From Deinococcus sp. YIM 134068 (GTDB taxonomy: Bacteria > Deinococcota > Deinococci > Deinococcales > Deinococcaceae): a DNA stretch of 64,000 nucleotides. The DNA lies in NCBI RefSeq assembly GCF_036543075.1, contig NZ_JAZHPF010000012.1, positions 1-64,000 of the forward strand, written 5' to 3'. Both the position numbers and the translations under genes were made by a program. Each line of letters opens with the position of its first letter. Position 1 is the stretch's first letter. This document shows, in pieces, positions 1-10,272 of this stretch. A model generated the notes under the pieces. The model had not been told where the DNA came from and ran no database searches. It was given only the letters and a program-made list of their open reading frames with translations.

Positions 1-114
1 CAGGGTAAGCCTGACCCTGAGCCACTGAGCGGACGAAAACGCCCTCATACTGTACTACAAACAACGCTCGAAGTCGGCTGGCAGCTCGTTTTTCGTTCGC
101 CCTCATAAAATCTG

Positions 115-648
115 TCAGGCCGTCAGCAGACCAAACTGGATCACCTCACGGCAAAGCCGCAGGCGGCCCTGCTCCGAGAGCCTGAAGGCGATCACCAGGG
201 GGCGCTCGTTCTCCGGCTTGTGCCACATGCCCGTGTTGTAAACGTAGGCCGCTGGGTAGGAAGGTCGCCCAAGTTCGTTGAAGAGGCGCAGCACCTGTTC
301 CTCAATCTTCCTGATACCGAAGCTGTATCCAGCATATTGCAGGGTCAAGGTGTTGGCCGCTCGACCGTTGCGCTCACGAACGATACTGTATTGCCGCGTC
401 AGGTCGGTGAATTCCAGCGTGGGACGAAACGAACGGGCGGGAGCATCATGACCTGCCAGTTGCTGAGCCACCACGGCAAGGTCGATCACCAGACCGATGA
501 TGTACTTCTGGCGCTTGAATCGTGTACGAATGATGCCCATGCATTCATCGATCAGGTCCTGTTCATCTGGGGACAGACCGGTGATAGCTGTGCTCGCGAA
601 GTACTGCTCCAGGAAGGCGTCAATCAATTGCTGAGGCTGTTGCGGCAT
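115..648 (-). CDS. Hypothetical protein, about 177 aa
   Basis: I do not recognise this family. The protein is soluble in appearance, with no signal peptide or membrane segment and many charged residues. A Gln/Pro-rich N-terminus (MPQQPQQLIDAF) is followed by a mixed alpha/beta-like sequence. I chose the ATG at 648 over the GTG at 651 because a TATACT box (656-661 on the minus strand) lies 7 nt before it, the leaderless spacing seen at many genes here. Its base composition looks less GC-rich than the neighbouring housekeeping genes, which may indicate acquisition. It has no obvious operon partner; the next gene on the same strand ends at 764 after a gap of about 115 bases. Confidence 0.6.
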   Translation of the reverse strand: MPQQPQQLIDAFLEQYFASTAITGLSPDEQDLIDECMGIIRTRFKRQKYIIGLVIDLAVVAQQLAGHDAPARSFRPTLEFTDLTRQYSIVRERNGRAANTLTLQYAGYSFGIRKIEEQVLRLFNELGRPSYPAAYVYNTGMWHKPENERPLVIAFRLSEQGRLRLCREVIQFGLLTA

Positions 649-763
649 CACCGCAAGTATAGGTAACCGCTGTGGCTGTCAATGTCAGCACCGGACGACA
701 ACCTTTGCCGGGTCACGCACCTCTGACTGATCCTCCACAGCTCACGAGCGACGAGCCACAGCC

Positions 764-1620
<857 letters not shown>

Positions 1621-1627
1621 AGGGGAA

Positions 1628-1697
1628 GCTATCAGCTCTCAGCGGTCAGCCGTCAGAAGGCGTTTTGCTGATCGCTGAAAGCTGACCGCTGACGGCT
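1628..1697. repeat. Stuttering inverted repeat S1 (word near CTGACNGCTG)
   Basis: The left arm (1628-1656) is a run of imperfect copies of a word like CAGCGGTCAGC. The right arm (1668-1697) carries the reverse complement (GATCGCTGAAAGCTGACC). The loop is about 11 nt. The element lies between two divergent starts and includes the -10 region of the DUF1028 gene, so it is not only a 3'-end feature. The pyrF -10 box begins 8 nt after the right arm. Confidence 0.7.
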
Positions 1698-1718
1698 CCC
1701 ATGTTAGCCTCGGCCCCG

Positions 1719-2525
1719 ATGCCCTCCACCTTCCCCGCCGCCGTCACCGAGCGCACGCGCCGTCTCCAGACCCGGCTGTGTGTGGGGCTGGACCCGCGCG
1801 CGGACGCTTACCGCGACGTGGCGCACCTGCGGGCGCATACGCTGGACGTGCTGGAGGCGACCGCGCCCCTCGCCGCGTGCGTGAAGCCGCAACTCGCCTT
1901 CTTCGAGGCGCTGGGGCTGCCCGGTTTCACGTTGTTAGAGGAGGTCTGCGCGGCGGCGCGCACGCTGGGGCTGCCCGTCATCCTCGACGGCAAGCGCGGG
2001 GACATCGGCTCGACGGCAGAGGCCTACGCGCGGGGCTGGCTGACGGGCACGCACGCGGGCGACGCGCTGACGGTCAATCCCTTCCTCGGCTTCGGCACGC
2101 TCACGCCCTTCGTGGAGGCGGCCCGCGCGAACGGCGGCGGCGTCTTCGTCCTCGTGAAGACGAGCAATCCCGATCAGGCGGACCTTCAGGGGCAGGGCGT
2201 CAGCGAGCGGGTGGCGGTGGAGGTCGCCCGGCTGGGGGCCGGGGAGGAGGGCGAGTACGCGAGCATCGGCGCGGTGGTCGGGGCCACCCACCCGCGCGAC
2301 CTCGCCACCTTCCGCGCCCTGATGCCCCGCGCGCTGCTGCTGCTGCCCGGCCTGGGCGCGCAGGGAGCCGCCGCCGCCGACCTCGCCCCCGCCTTCCACG
2401 CGGGAGGCATGGGGGCGCTGGCGAGCGCGAGCCGGGCGGTTCAGTATGCGGACGGGCTGGACGTGGGGGCGAGTCGGGAGGCGGCGCGGCGGTTGCGGGA
2501 TGAGCTGAACGGGGCGCTGGGGTAA
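1719..2525 (+). CDS. pyrF: Orotidine 5'-phosphate decarboxylase (type 2)
   Basis: This enzyme decarboxylates OMP to UMP, the last step of de novo pyrimidine synthesis, in the cytosol. The sequence shows the subfamily-2 hallmarks: [12 protein letters not shown] near the N-terminus, [13 protein letters not shown], the catalytic region [18 protein letters not shown] (the D-K-x-x-D type motif), and a late phosphate-binding stretch with LLPGLGAQG. Length (268 aa) is normal. An in-frame ATG lies at 1701, but a TAGCCT box at 1705-1710 followed by 8 nt and ATG 1719 argues for the downstream start on a leaderless mRNA. It appears monocistronic. A MITE-like repeat follows it. Confidence 0.93.
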   Translation: MPSTFPAAVTERTRRLQTRLCVGLDPRADAYRDVAHLRAHTLDVLEATAPLAACVKPQLAFFEALGLPGFTLLEEVCAAARTLGLPVILDGKRGDIGSTAEAYARGWLTGTHAGDALTVNPFLGFGTLTPFVEAARANGGGVFVLVKTSNPDQADLQGQGVSERVAVEVARLGAGEEGEYASIGAVVGATHPRDLATFRALMPRALLLLPGLGAQGAAAADLAPAFHAGGMGALASASRAVQYADGLDVGASREAARRLRDELNGALG

Positions 2526-2586
2526 GTGGTGGTCTACGAGCCTCTGCTTGACGCACAACCTCTGTGTTTTGCTCCTCGCCCTTCTG

Positions 2587-2735
2587 ACGCCTGATACGCA
2601 TTGCGAATCGGGCAGCGGGGGCATTTTTGCCGTCCGGTAAGAGGACGAGCGTTGCTCGTCACCCCTCTCCCGCAAGGGGAGAGGGAGCAAAAAGCACTTC
2701 TGGCACGCTGGCTTTCTCTTGCACATCAGGCGTTT
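2587..2735 (+). mobile_element. MITE-like repeat, copy A
   Basis: About 149 bp between ACGCCTGAT at the left and ACATCAGGCGTTT at the right. Inside are the two diagnostic hairpins: GACGAGC-gtt-GCTCGTC, and CCCTCTCCC-gcaa-GGGGAGAGGG. The element lies between the convergent 3' ends of pyrF and the VanW gene and has no coding capacity of its own. Related copies are at 38445, 50016, 54985, 58777 and 60882. Confidence 0.85.
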
Positions 2736-2794
2736 ATGGGGGAGGCCGGGTGGGGGGTGGACGCCCCAGGCGGCCCAACACACTCAGGCGTCCT

Positions 2795-4042
2795 CTACTC
2801 CAGCCGCTCGTCCTCCGGGTGGACCGCGAAGACGCCCCCCCACGGTCGGTAGGTGCTGCGGGTGTAGTCGGTGCGGGTGGGGCCGCTGTTCATCCTCACC
2901 TGCCGTGTGATCGTCACCCGCATCCCGGAGGCGGGCATGTCCACCCGTTTCGTCTCGCTGGGCTGAAGGTCGGGCGCGGCCAGGAAGCGGGGCGGAGGGG
3001 CCAGCCGCCGGTCCCGGACCACGGGGGCCGACACGCTGACCTGACGGTCGGGGGGTGCGCCGAAGAGGTCCACCCGCAACGTCTCCCGCTTCAGGTCCCA
3101 AGACACCTGCATCAGCAAAGGCACCCCCGTGTCGTTGCGGAAGCGCAGGTTGAGGGCGGGGGCGTACACCGTCGCCTCGAAGCCGGGCGGGTCGTAGTAG
3201 GCGACGCTGTGCGAGTGCGCGTGCCGCTCCACGATGGGCAATCCCGCCTGGTACGCCGCCCGGAAGACGGTGGTGCTGACCTGGCAGATGCCGCCGCCGT
3301 CCTCCATGTTGAGTGTGTCGCCCGCGATGACGTAGCCGGGAACGAAGCCCTGCGCGGCGCTGATGGTCCCCACCATCCGGTTGAAGTCGAACACCTCGTC
3401 CGGCTCCAGCAGGTGCCCGTGCAGCTTCTCGCCGCCCACGCGGATGTTGTGGACGCGGAAACTGGGGCTGCCCGTGAAGCTCGATTCCCCCGCCGCCCGG
3501 TGCGCCACGACCCCCTGCTCCAGCAGCGTCCGCACGCTCTGGGCCGGGGCGGTCAGGCCCACGGGCAGGTCCACCGTCTCCCGCCGTTCCAGCAATGCGG
3601 CCAGTAAGGCGCGTTCCGACTCGGCCCGCCGCACCGTCCAGCCCGTCTGCCCCCGCGCCGTCCACCCGCCGTCCTCGTCGCGGAAGACGGCGTTGAGTGG
3701 CTGCCGGGCGTCAATTTGCTTATAAACAGATTCCAGCGCGGTCTTGAGGGGTGCGACCGACCGCCCCTCCCGAACCTGCCGCACCTGCTCCGGGCGGAGG
3801 ATGAGCGCGTACTCCCGCCGCACCTCCACCCGCTCCACCCTCCCTGCCCGCAACTCCGGCTCCGGCGCGACGACCCGCAGCGTGAGCTTCAGCGGGGGTG
3901 CCGGACGCACCGGACGCCCCAGCGGCGGCGCGAGGCTCGTGGACCCCACGGCACCCGCCACCCCGGCGAGGAGGAGCAGACGCACCCCTGCGCCGAGTCT
4001 AGGCGGCCTGTTCTGGCTGGCAGTTCTGGCGATAGGGGACAC
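2795..4042 (-). CDS. VanW family exported/anchored protein
   Basis: The N-terminus ([18 protein letters not shown]) looks like a signal or anchor segment after a short basic stretch. Residues of about 60-190 resemble the peptidoglycan-binding-like PG_binding_4 domain that often precedes VanW. The VanW domain follows, with VFDFNRMVGTISAAQGF, GDTLNMEDGGGICQVSTTVF and HAHSHSVAYYDPPGFEATVY. A G5-like beta region ends the protein (KRVDMPASGMRVTITRQV). VanW proteins act in the cell envelope, but their biochemical role is not established. The 415-aa length is normal for the three-part form. The GTG start at 4042 is uncertain because the GAGGAG sequence lies almost directly against it. Confidence 0.88.
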   Translation of the reverse strand: MSPIARTASQNRPPRLGAGVRLLLLAGVAGAVGSTSLAPPLGRPVRPAPPLKLTLRVVAPEPELRAGRVERVEVRREYALILRPEQVRQVREGRSVAPLKTALESVYKQIDARQPLNAVFRDEDGGWTARGQTGWTVRRAESERALLAALLERRETVDLPVGLTAPAQSVRTLLEQGVVAHRAAGESSFTGSPSFRVHNIRVGGEKLHGHLLEPDEVFDFNRMVGTISAAQGFVPGYVIAGDTLNMEDGGGICQVSTTVFRAAYQAGLPIVERHAHSHSVAYYDPPGFEATVYAPALNLRFRNDTGVPLLMQVSWDLKRETLRVDLFGAPPDRQVSVSAPVVRDRRLAPPPRFLAAPDLQPSETKRVDMPASGMRVTITRQVRMNSGPTRTDYTRSTYRPWGGVFAVHPEDERLE

Positions 4043-4146
4043 CTCCTCTACGGTGGAACGGTGATGTCAGAAAGTATGCGCCTCAACGTCGGAAAGGGGG
4101 AACAGGACGTGCGCCCGTTTCCCCCTCTGGTCCCGAACGTCTCGCC

Positions 4147-4638
4147 TCAGCTCGGCGGCAGCAGCACCGTGTCGATGACGTGGATGATGCCGTTACTCGC
4201 TGCGAGGTCGGCCTGGGTCACGGTCGCGTCGTTGATCTGCACCGTGCCGCCGCTGGCGCTGACCGTCAGGCTGCCGCCCTGCGCCGTGGTGGCGCTCGTC
4301 AGCCCGGCGACCTGCGTGGACGTGACACGCCCCGGCACGACGTGGTAGAGCAGCACGGCCCGGAGCTGCGCCGGGTTGTTCAGGAGGGCCTGAAGCTGGT
4401 CGGCGGGCACTTTGGCAAAGGCCGCGTTCGTCGGCGCGAAGACCGTGAACGGTCCCGGCCCGGAGAGCGTCTGCGTCAGTCCCGCCGCCTGCACCGCCGA
4501 GAGCAGGGTGCTGAAGTCGGGGTTGTTCGCCACCGCCGCCGCGATGGTGTTCCCGGTGGGCACGCCTGCCCCGCCTCCTGCCACGGCGGGCGAGGTGAGG
4601 AGTAGGGCGGCACTCACGGCCATGATCTGCTTTCTCAT
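4147..4638 (-). CDS. Fasciclin (FAS1) domain secreted protein
   Basis: The start at 4638 is set by a strong AAGGAGGA site just upstream and by the signal peptide that follows (MRKQIMAVSAALLLTSPAVA). The rest is a single FAS1 domain: TIAAAVANNPDFSTLLSAVQ, then the H1 motif GPFTVFAPTNAAFAKVP, VLLYHVVPGR, and the H2-type end INDATVTQADLAASNGIIHV followed by IDTVLLPP. FAS1 proteins mediate adhesion or matrix interactions outside the cell. The 163-aa length fits a one-domain secreted form. Its use of a Shine-Dalgarno site sets it apart from its leaderless neighbours. Confidence 0.93.
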   Translation of the reverse strand: MRKQIMAVSAALLLTSPAVAGGGAGVPTGNTIAAAVANNPDFSTLLSAVQAAGLTQTLSGPGPFTVFAPTNAAFAKVPADQLQALLNNPAQLRAVLLYHVVPGRVTSTQVAGLTSATTAQGGSLTVSASGGTVQINDATVTQADLAASNGIIHVIDTVLLPPS

Positions 4639-4683
4639 ACGGTCCTCCTTGCTCGGGGACGAAAGAAACGATCCTGCGCTCAA

Positions 4684-4871
4684 AACAGCCGTCTGTCACA
4701 GAGCCGACTCGGCCCGGTGACACCGGGAACACAACCTCTTCTGTGCTGATTGGGAGCTTAAGTGGCGGCGTAGTCAGGATGCGTATGCCGCCGTACAGTC
4801 ATTGTCGAGTCAGCACAAGGAATCACGTGAACTTAAGAGCCTGCCCTCTTCCTTTCAAAGTGCTTTCATTT
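4684..4871. other. Intergenic stretch between the fasciclin gene and rarA
   Basis: This 188-base stretch lies upstream of the fasciclin gene and downstream of rarA. It is somewhat AT-richer than the surroundings near 4790-4880, as expected of a promoter and 3'-end region. I see no ORF or strong hairpin in it. Confidence 0.4.
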
Positions 4872-6149
4872 TCAAGGTTCGTCTTCCCCGTGCGCCTCCC
4901 GCAACTTGCGCCACCGCTCGGCGATCCGCGCCTCCCAGCCCTCGCCCGTCGGGGCGTAGAGGTCCAGCCGCACGCCGCCCGGCAGGTAGTTCTGGCGGAA
5001 GCTGCCCTCCGGATCATCGAAGTAATAGGCGTAGCTCTGCCCGTACCCCTGCGAGCGCATCAGGGCGGTGGGCGCGTTGCGGAGGTGGAGGGGCACGGGG
5101 AGCGTCTCGCCCTCGCGCACGGCGTCCAACACCTTCTTCCAAGCGGTATAGACGCTGTTGCTCTTGGGGGCCAGGGCGAGGTACACGACCGCCTGCGCGA
5201 GCGCGAGGTCGCCCTCCGGGTGGCCCAGAAACTCCACCGTATCCCGTGCGGCGATGCACAGCCGCAGCGCCTGCGGGTCGGCCAGCCCGATGTCCTCGGC
5301 GGCCATGCGGACCACCCGGCGGGCGACGTACAGGGGGTCCGCGCCGCCCTCCAGCAGCCGGGCGAGCCAGTACAGCGAGGCGTCCACGTGCGAGCCGCGC
5401 ACGCTCTTATGCAGGGCGGAGGTCAGGTTGTAGAAGTCCTCGCCGCCCTTGTCCATTGCGGGGAGGTGACGCCCGAACGCCTCCGTCACGGCCTCTTCCG
5501 TCACCGGGTCGGCGAGGGTGGCGGCAATCTCCAGCGTGCCCAGCGCCCGCCGCGCGTCCCCGTCGGCGAGCCGGGCGATCAGGTCGAGTGCCCCCGGCTC
5601 GGCGGTCACGCCCGGCAGCCCGCGCGGGTCGGTCAGCGCCCGGTCGAGCAGGCCGCGCAGGTCCTCCCGCGTCAGTGCCTCCAGCACGAGCGTCCGCGCC
5701 CGCGACCGGAGCGCCGGGTTGACCTCGAAGCCGGGGTTCTCGGTCGTCGCGCCGATCAGGGTGAGGAGGCCGGATTCGACGTGGGGCAGCAGCGCGTCCT
5801 GCTGCGCCTTGTTGAAGCGGTGAATCTCGTCGAGGAAGAGGACCGTGCGCTGGCCCCGGCCCCGCAACCGCTCGGCCTCGGCGACCGCCTCGCGCACGTC
5901 CTTCACGCCCGCCGTCACCGCCGAGAGGGGGATGAAGTGCGCCCCGACCTCGCCCGCGATCAGGCGCGCCAGGGTCGTCTTACCCACGCCCGGCGGCCCC
6001 CACAGGATGAGTGACCCCAGCCGCCCCGATGCGAGCAGCCGGGTCAGCGGGCGGCCCGGCCCCAGCAGGTGCGTCTGCCCCACGATCTCGGCCAGCGTGC
6101 GCGGGCGGAGCCGCTCGGCGAGGGGGGCGGGCGGGTCGAAGAGTGTCAC
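4872..6149 (-). CDS. rarA: Replication-associated recombination protein A (AAA+ ATPase)
   Basis: RarA (MgsA) is a clamp-loader-like AAA+ ATPase that acts at stalled replication forks together with SSB and RecA. Visible motifs are Walker [10 protein letters not shown] (about residue 50), Walker [20 protein letters not shown], sensor 1 GATTENPGF, and an arginine-rich sensor 2 region [11 protein letters not shown]. The C-terminal tetramerisation part contains [20 protein letters not shown] and [14 protein letters not shown]. The length (425 aa) is standard. The GTG start is supported by TACACT (6157-6162, minus strand) 7 nt upstream, so it is leaderless. The neighbouring toxin-antitoxin operon is divergent. 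Confidence 0.96.
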   Translation of the reverse strand: MTLFDPPAPLAERLRPRTLAEIVGQTHLLGPGRPLTRLLASGRLGSLILWGPPGVGKTTLARLIAGEVGAHFIPLSAVTAGVKDVREAVAEAERLRGRGQRTVLFLDEIHRFNKAQQDALLPHVESGLLTLIGATTENPGFEVNPALRSRARTLVLEALTREDLRGLLDRALTDPRGLPGVTAEPGALDLIARLADGDARRALGTLEIAATLADPVTEEAVTEAFGRHLPAMDKGGEDFYNLTSALHKSVRGSHVDASLYWLARLLEGGADPLYVARRVVRMAAEDIGLADPQALRLCIAARDTVEFLGHPEGDLALAQAVVYLALAPKSNSVYTAWKKVLDAVREGETLPVPLHLRNAPTALMRSQGYGQSYAYYFDDPEGSFRQNYLPGGVRLDLYAPTGEGWEARIAERWRKLREAHGEDEP

Positions 6150-6220
6150 GGGGGCGAGTGTAGCGGGGCGGGGCGTCGGCGTGAGTTGACCCTGTGCCCT
6201 TGCCGAGCTGCCCCTACTGC

Positions 6221-6226
6221 TAGGAT
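6221..6226 (+). promoter_or_regulatory. -10 box of the toxin-antitoxin operon
   Basis: TAGGAT lies 9 nt before the antitoxin ATG, which predicts a leaderless or nearly leaderless transcript. A weak -35-like TTGCCG is at 6200-6205. HTH antitoxins usually repress their own promoter, so this is the likely operator area, but I do not see a clear palindrome. Confidence 0.5.
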
Positions 6227-6235
6227 GTCGGCACT

Positions 6236-6622
6236 ATGCGGGCCGTCAAATTCACCCTGAAACACTACCTGGACGCGAACGGGTTGACCGCGTACCGGCT
6301 GGCCCAGGCGTCGCGCGGGCGGGTCAGCCGTGGCACCGTATACGCGCTGGCACGGGGAAATGCGGTGCGGGTGGACCTGGGCACGCTGGGAGCGGTGATC
6401 ACCACGCTGGAGGAGTTGACCGGACGTGAAGTCACCCCAGCCGACCTGCTGACGGTGGTCACGGTGCCGGGGCCTGACCGGGAGGCGCGGGCGTGGCTGG
6501 GCGGGGACGCCTCCCGGCTGGGCGAGTTCGGGCCGTACGACTGGGGCGAGGCCGATCCCTACACGCTGGGCGAGCCGGTGTGGGTGGGGCCGGACGGTGA
6601 ACTCCTGATCGGTGGGGAGTGA
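6236..6622 (+). CDS. XRE-family HTH antitoxin
   Basis: A 128-aa protein with an N-terminal helix-turn-helix of the XRE type: LTAYRLAQASRGRVSRGTVY, then ALARGNAVRVDLGTLGAV, and LEELTGREVTPADLL. This is the usual layout of a cI/Cro-like domain over residues of about 8-75. The acidic C-terminal region (LGEFGPYDWGEADPYTLGEP) is a plausible toxin-masking segment. Its stop overlaps the GTG of the next gene by 4 bases (GTGA), so the two proteins are translationally coupled, antitoxin first. Function as an antitoxin is inferred from this arrangement and from the toxin-like downstream protein. Confidence 0.8.
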   Translation: MRAVKFTLKHYLDANGLTAYRLAQASRGRVSRGTVYALARGNAVRVDLGTLGAVITTLEELTGREVTPADLLTVVTVPGPDREARAWLGGDASRLGEFGPYDWGEADPYTLGEPVWVGPDGELLIGGE

Positions 6623-6990
6623 CGGCCCCCGCTCTCACGCTGGGAGCGGTCTTCGTGGCGGACTTCCCGGAGCATGACCCCGGCGGCCACGAGCAGGAAG
6701 GGCCGCGCCCCGCCGTGCTGGTCGGGTTGCCCACCAACGCGGGGCGTCCCCGCTTCCCGGTGCTGATGCTGGCCCCCGTCACCACCTTCAGGGAGCAGTC
6801 CTGGGTGGCGGCCCCGGACCTCTATCCCGTGCTGAGTGCGGGGTCAGGTGGACTGCGGGTGCCCAGCGTGGTGTTGATCGATCAGACGCGGGCGCTCGAC
6901 GCCTCGCGGGTGGCCCGTTACCTGGGCGCGCTCACGCCAGAGGAGTACGCCCCCATTCATGCGGCGGTGCGACTCGTGTTCGGCTTGTAG
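6619..6990 (+). CDS. MazF/PemK-family toxin (endoribonuclease)
   Basis: A 123-aa SH3-like barrel protein of the MazF/PemK superfamily, which typically cleaves RNA. Matching features are the N-terminal beta strand GAVFVADFPEHDPG, the EGPRPAVLVG strand with the conserved Arg-Pro, RFPVLMLAPVTTF, LRVPSVVLIDQTRALDASRV in place of the usual 'S.v..dQir.vd..R' strand, and the closing GALTPEEYAPIHAAVRLVFG. The GTG start overlaps the antitoxin stop by 4 bases. Pairing a MazF-like toxin with an XRE-type antitoxin is less common than the MazE pairing. The last strand and helix are complete, so the toxin looks intact. Confidence 0.8.
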   Translation: MTAPALTLGAVFVADFPEHDPGGHEQEGPRPAVLVGLPTNAGRPRFPVLMLAPVTTFREQSWVAAPDLYPVLSAGSGGLRVPSVVLIDQTRALDASRVARYLGALTPEEYAPIHAAVRLVFGL

Positions 6991-7086
6991 AGCAAGATTC
7001 GCTGGTATACACCCGACCGTCCCGAGTCCACGCGAAGGACCTGGGGGAACGACCAGCGGGGTCCGGTCTTCCCCTATCCTCCCCCC

Positions 7087-8280
7087 ATGACCCCGACCGC
7101 GCCCGACCCCGCCGAACGCTACGTCCGCCTCGCCCACGCCATTGACGCCCACGTGGAGGGCTTCGTAGACGGTTACGGTGGTCCGCCGGAGTGGGCTGAC
7201 CGGGCGAGGCGCGACCCCGCCGAGCTGCGCGCCGAGGCACAAGCCCTGCTCGGGGAAGTGGAGGCCGTGGAGGACGACGCGCGCCAAACCTTCCTCACCG
7301 TGCAGGCGCGGGCGATGGACACCCTGACGCGGATAGTCGCGGGCGAGGCGCTGCCCTACGAGGACGAGGTGCGCGGCCTGTTCGACATTGAGCCAGAGCG
7401 GGCGAACGTGGCCGACCTCGACGCGGCCCTCGCGTCGCTGGACGCGGCGTTGCCGGGGACGGGCACCCTGGAGGAGCGCGAGGAGGCGTTGCGCGCACGG
7501 GTCGTCGTGCCGAGGGACGACATTCTGCGGGTGGCCGAACCGATCCTGGCCCACCTCCGCGAGCGGACGCGCGACCGCTTCGGCCTGCCGGACGGCGAGA
7601 ACTTCACCATCGGTCTCGTCAGCGACAAGCCGTGGGGCGGGTACAACTGGCCGCTCGGCAACCTGCAAAGCCGCATTGATCTGAACACCGATCTGCCCAC
7701 GCTCCTCCCCAACCTGCCCGACCTGCTCGCCCACGAGGGCTACCCCGGCCACCACACCGAACACGCGACGAAGGAACAGCGGCTCGTGCGGGAGCGCGGC
7801 TGGCGGGAACACTCCGTCCAACTCATCAACGCGCCCGAATGCGTGGTCAGCGAGGGCATCGCCACGAACGCCCTGCGCGCCGTCATGGAGCGCGAGGAGG
7901 TGGAGGCGTGGCTGACGGGCGACCTCGCGGGGGTGGCGGGGCTGGACCCCGACGACGTGCGCGCCTTCTTGCAGGTGAACCGCGCCCGCGAGGGGCTGAA
8001 GGGCGTCAGCGCCACCGCCGCCCTGATGCTGCACGCGGACGGGGCGACCGAGGCCGAGGTCCTCGACTTCCTGCGCCACTACGGCCCGGCGAGCGAGGCC
8101 CGCGCCCGCCAGAGCCTGCGCTTCATCTCGCAGCCGACCTTCCGGGCGTACATCTTCACGTACAGCGTGGGCGGCGACCTCGTGCGGGGCGTGCTGGAGC
8201 AGGGGGGCACGCCGGGCTTCGCGCGCTTGCTCACCGAACCCGTCACGCCCGGCCAACTCCGCGCCGGGGTGGGAAGCTGA
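7087..8280 (+). CDS. DUF885-like zinc metallopeptidase
   Basis: A 397-aa cytosolic protein with the zinc motif HEGYPGHH at residues 216-223 (HExxGHH type) and a downstream Glu in the [10 protein letters not shown] helix, as in DUF885/gluzincin-like peptidases. The N-terminal half is helical and acidic ([19 protein letters not shown]), and the C-terminal part carries [16 protein letters not shown]. The substrate is unknown; peptides are likely from the fold. The start is supported by TATCCT at 7075-7080, 6 nt upstream (leaderless). The small gene at 8286 follows after 5 bases and is probably co-transcribed. Confidence 0.75.
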   Translation: MTPTAPDPAERYVRLAHAIDAHVEGFVDGYGGPPEWADRARRDPAELRAEAQALLGEVEAVEDDARQTFLTVQARAMDTLTRIVAGEALPYEDEVRGLFDIEPERANVADLDAALASLDAALPGTGTLEEREEALRARVVVPRDDILRVAEPILAHLRERTRDRFGLPDGENFTIGLVSDKPWGGYNWPLGNLQSRIDLNTDLPTLLPNLPDLLAHEGYPGHHTEHATKEQRLVRERGWREHSVQLINAPECVVSEGIATNALRAVMEREEVEAWLTGDLAGVAGLDPDDVRAFLQVNRAREGLKGVSATAALMLHADGATEAEVLDFLRHYGPASEARARQSLRFISQPTFRAYIFTYSVGGDLVRGVLEQGGTPGFARLLTEPVTPGQLRAGVGS

Positions 8281-8285
8281 GTGGC

Positions 8286-8555
8286 ATGGACTTCCGGGCA
8301 CAGATCGAGCAGGCGGGCTTTCCCGAAGGGGTGGAAGTCAGCGTCCTCGGCGAACCGCAGGGGCGCGTCTTCCGCGTGACGGGGCCGGAGGGGCGCGGCT
8401 TCGAACTCCTCCTGACCGACGACGCCGTGCGGATGTACGGCGAGGGGCCGAGCGTGGCGACGGTCCTCAAGCGTCTTCACGACCGGGTGGGGGAGGGCCT
8501 GCCGCCCGCCCGTTCGCCCGGAGAGTACGAGCGCGAGGTCTTCGTGGGGGACTGA
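8286..8555 (+). CDS. Small hypothetical protein, 89 aa
   Basis: This frame starts MDFRAQIEQAGFPEGVEVSV and ends PGEYEREVFVGD. It begins 5 bases after the metallopeptidase stop, with GGGAAG-like purines as a possible ribosome site, so it is likely the second gene of that operon. It is a compact alpha/beta-like protein without cysteines, signal peptide or membrane segment. I do not recognise the family. Confidence 0.6.
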   Translation: MDFRAQIEQAGFPEGVEVSVLGEPQGRVFRVTGPEGRGFELLLTDDAVRMYGEGPSVATVLKRLHDRVGEGLPPARSPGEYEREVFVGD

Positions 8556-8560
8556 ACGAG

Positions 8561-8640
8561 GTGAGTGGGAAGTGGTCCGTGGTGAATGGGAAGAACCCGG
8601 TCTTTTTCTACTGACAACTGACCACTCACCACTTACCGCT
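8561..8640. repeat. Stuttering inverted repeat S2 (word near GTGAGTGG)
   Basis: The left arm (8561-8592) repeats GTGAGTGGGAAGTGGT-like words. The right arm (8610-8640) carries GACCACTCACCACTTACC. The two are imperfect reverse complements around a TTTTT-containing loop. It sits between convergent genes and the right arm runs into the stop codon of the oxidoreductase gene. It could act as a two-way terminator. Confidence 0.65.
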
Positions 8641-10069
8641 TCCCGAACACGTCCGAGAGTGCCGCCCTAGCCGCCCAGCACCCGCTCATCCCGTGGATGC
8701 CTCCGCCGGGGGGCGTGGAGCTGGAGCACAGGTACACGCCGGGCGCGGGGGTGCGGTAGGGCGTCGCGGAGGGCAGCGGGCGGGCGAGCAGGCCCCACAG
8801 GTCGCCCCGCCCGCCGTTCACGTCGCCGCCCCGGTAGACCGGGCTGAACGCCTCCAGTTGCCGTGCATTCGTCGTCCCCCTCGCCAGCACGAGGTCCCGG
8901 AAGCCGGGGGCGGCCCGCTCGATCTGCGCCTCGATGGAGTCGGCGTAGGTGTCGGGCGTGCCCGGCGGCGTGTGGGCGTAGGCCCAGAAGGTGTGATGCC
9001 CGGCGGGAGCGCGGGTCGGGTCGAAGAGGGTGTGCTGCGCGGCGAGGACGTAGGGCCGCTCCGGGGCCACGCCGCGCGCCACGCTCGCCTCGGCGCGGGC
9101 GATGTCCTCCAGCGTGCCGCCCAGATGCAGGGTGCCCGCCCGCGCGAGGGCCGGGTCACGCCACGGAACGGGGCCGCTCAGCGCGTAATCCAGCTTGAGG
9201 AGGCCGGGGCCATAGCGGTAGCGGTGTGTCCAGGCGCGGTAGGAGGGGGAAACTCGATCTCCCAGTAAGTCAAGCAGCACGCCGGGACTGGAATCCACAA
9301 GGACCGCGCGGGCAGGCGGCACGTCCCGCATGGAACGCACCTCCACCCCCGTCTCAATCTCCCCGCCGAGGAAGTGGAGGTAGGCGGCGAGGGCGTCCGT
9401 GAGACTCTGTGCCCCACCACGCGGAAAGGGCCAGCCGACCGCGTGTGCCAACGTCCCGAGGACCAGCGCCGCCGCGCCCGTGCCCGGTGTGGAGAGGGGT
9501 AGGTTCGCGTGTGCCGCGAGGCCCGCCCACGCCGCCCGCGCCTCCGGGGTCCGCAGCAGCCGCGCCGTCAACGCTGCCGGGGGCACGCCCCGCACCCCGA
9601 AGCGGGCCAGCGTGAGGGGATGCCGGGGCAGCCGGGGGAGAGGCCGCAGCACGTCGTCCAGCAGGTTCTCCCAATTCATGACCAGCGGTTCGAACAGCGC
9701 CCGCCACGCCCACCCGTCCCTTCCAAAGCCCTCCGCCGTCCGCTCCAAATCGCGCTCCACGACCACGCCCGTTCCGTCCGGCATGACGTGGGCGTAGGGC
9801 GCGTCCGGCCATACCCACTCCAGCCCGAAGGCGTGGAGCGGCCACTCTCGGAAGGCGGGCGACGCGAAGCCCAGCGGGTGAATCGCGCTGCCCACGTCAT
9901 GCACGAAGCCCGGCAGGGTGAGGGGGGCGCTGCTCAGCCCGCCGCCGAGTCCCGCGTGCCGCTCCAACACCCGCACCCGCAGCCCCGCCCGCGCGAGCGT
10001 GACCGCCGCCGCCAGTCCGTTCGGCCCCGCCCCGACGACGACGGCATCCAACGTGGGGGAAGGGGTCAT
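8633..10069 (-). CDS. Phytoene-desaturase-like FAD-dependent oxidoreductase
   Basis: The N-terminus has the dinucleotide-binding fold [20 protein letters not shown] followed by an ERHAGLGGG turn. The C-terminus has the family signature [19 protein letters not shown]. Together these place it in the phytoene dehydrogenase/CrtI-like NAD(P)/FAD oxidoreductases. Deinococcus makes carotenoids, so a pigment or retinol-saturase-like role is possible, but no other carotenoid gene lies nearby and the substrate cannot be assigned. At 478 aa it is slightly shorter than CrtI. The ATG is 6 nt after a TACCCT box on the minus strand, predicting a leaderless mRNA. Confidence 0.82.
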   Translation of the reverse strand: MTPSPTLDAVVVGAGPNGLAAAVTLARAGLRVRVLERHAGLGGGLSSAPLTLPGFVHDVGSAIHPLGFASPAFREWPLHAFGLEWVWPDAPYAHVMPDGTGVVVERDLERTAEGFGRDGWAWRALFEPLVMNWENLLDDVLRPLPRLPRHPLTLARFGVRGVPPAALTARLLRTPEARAAWAGLAAHANLPLSTPGTGAAALVLGTLAHAVGWPFPRGGAQSLTDALAAYLHFLGGEIETGVEVRSMRDVPPARAVLVDSSPGVLLDLLGDRVSPSYRAWTHRYRYGPGLLKLDYALSGPVPWRDPALARAGTLHLGGTLEDIARAEASVARGVAPERPYVLAAQHTLFDPTRAPAGHHTFWAYAHTPPGTPDTYADSIEAQIERAAPGFRDLVLARGTTNARQLEAFSPVYRGGDVNGGRGDLWGLLARPLPSATPYRTPAPGVYLCSSSTPPGGGIHGMSGCWAARAALSDVFGKR

Positions 10070-10172
10070 GGGGAGAGGGTAAGGGGAAGACGCGGGGAGA
10101 GAAAGCGGTGAACGGGGCGTTCTGTTCGTCTGCCGGGCGAGGTGTCGAACATGAGACCTCCCGCGAACGCCG

Positions 10173-10230
10173 CAGAGGGCAGAAAGCAGAAGGCCAACGA
10201 CAAGAGCCTCGGCCTTCTGCCTTTGACCTT
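10173..10230. repeat. Stuttering inverted repeat S3 (word near GGCAGAAAGC)
   Basis: The left arm (10174-10194) has GGGCAGAAAGCAGAAGGCC. The right arm (10211-10229) has GGCCTTCTGCCTTTGACCT. They can form a stem with a 16-nt loop. The element lies in the 203-base gap downstream of the PAP2 gene and upstream of the oxidoreductase gene. I see nothing else in that gap. Confidence 0.65.
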
Positions 10231-10272
10231 CCCCTCAGCGCTCACGTCCGCAGGAGACCCCCTTGAGTCCGT

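Noticed and set aside
2526..3607. Open frames running through MITE A into the VanW gene on the plus strand
   Set aside because: They lack start signals and lie opposite a clear VanW domain.
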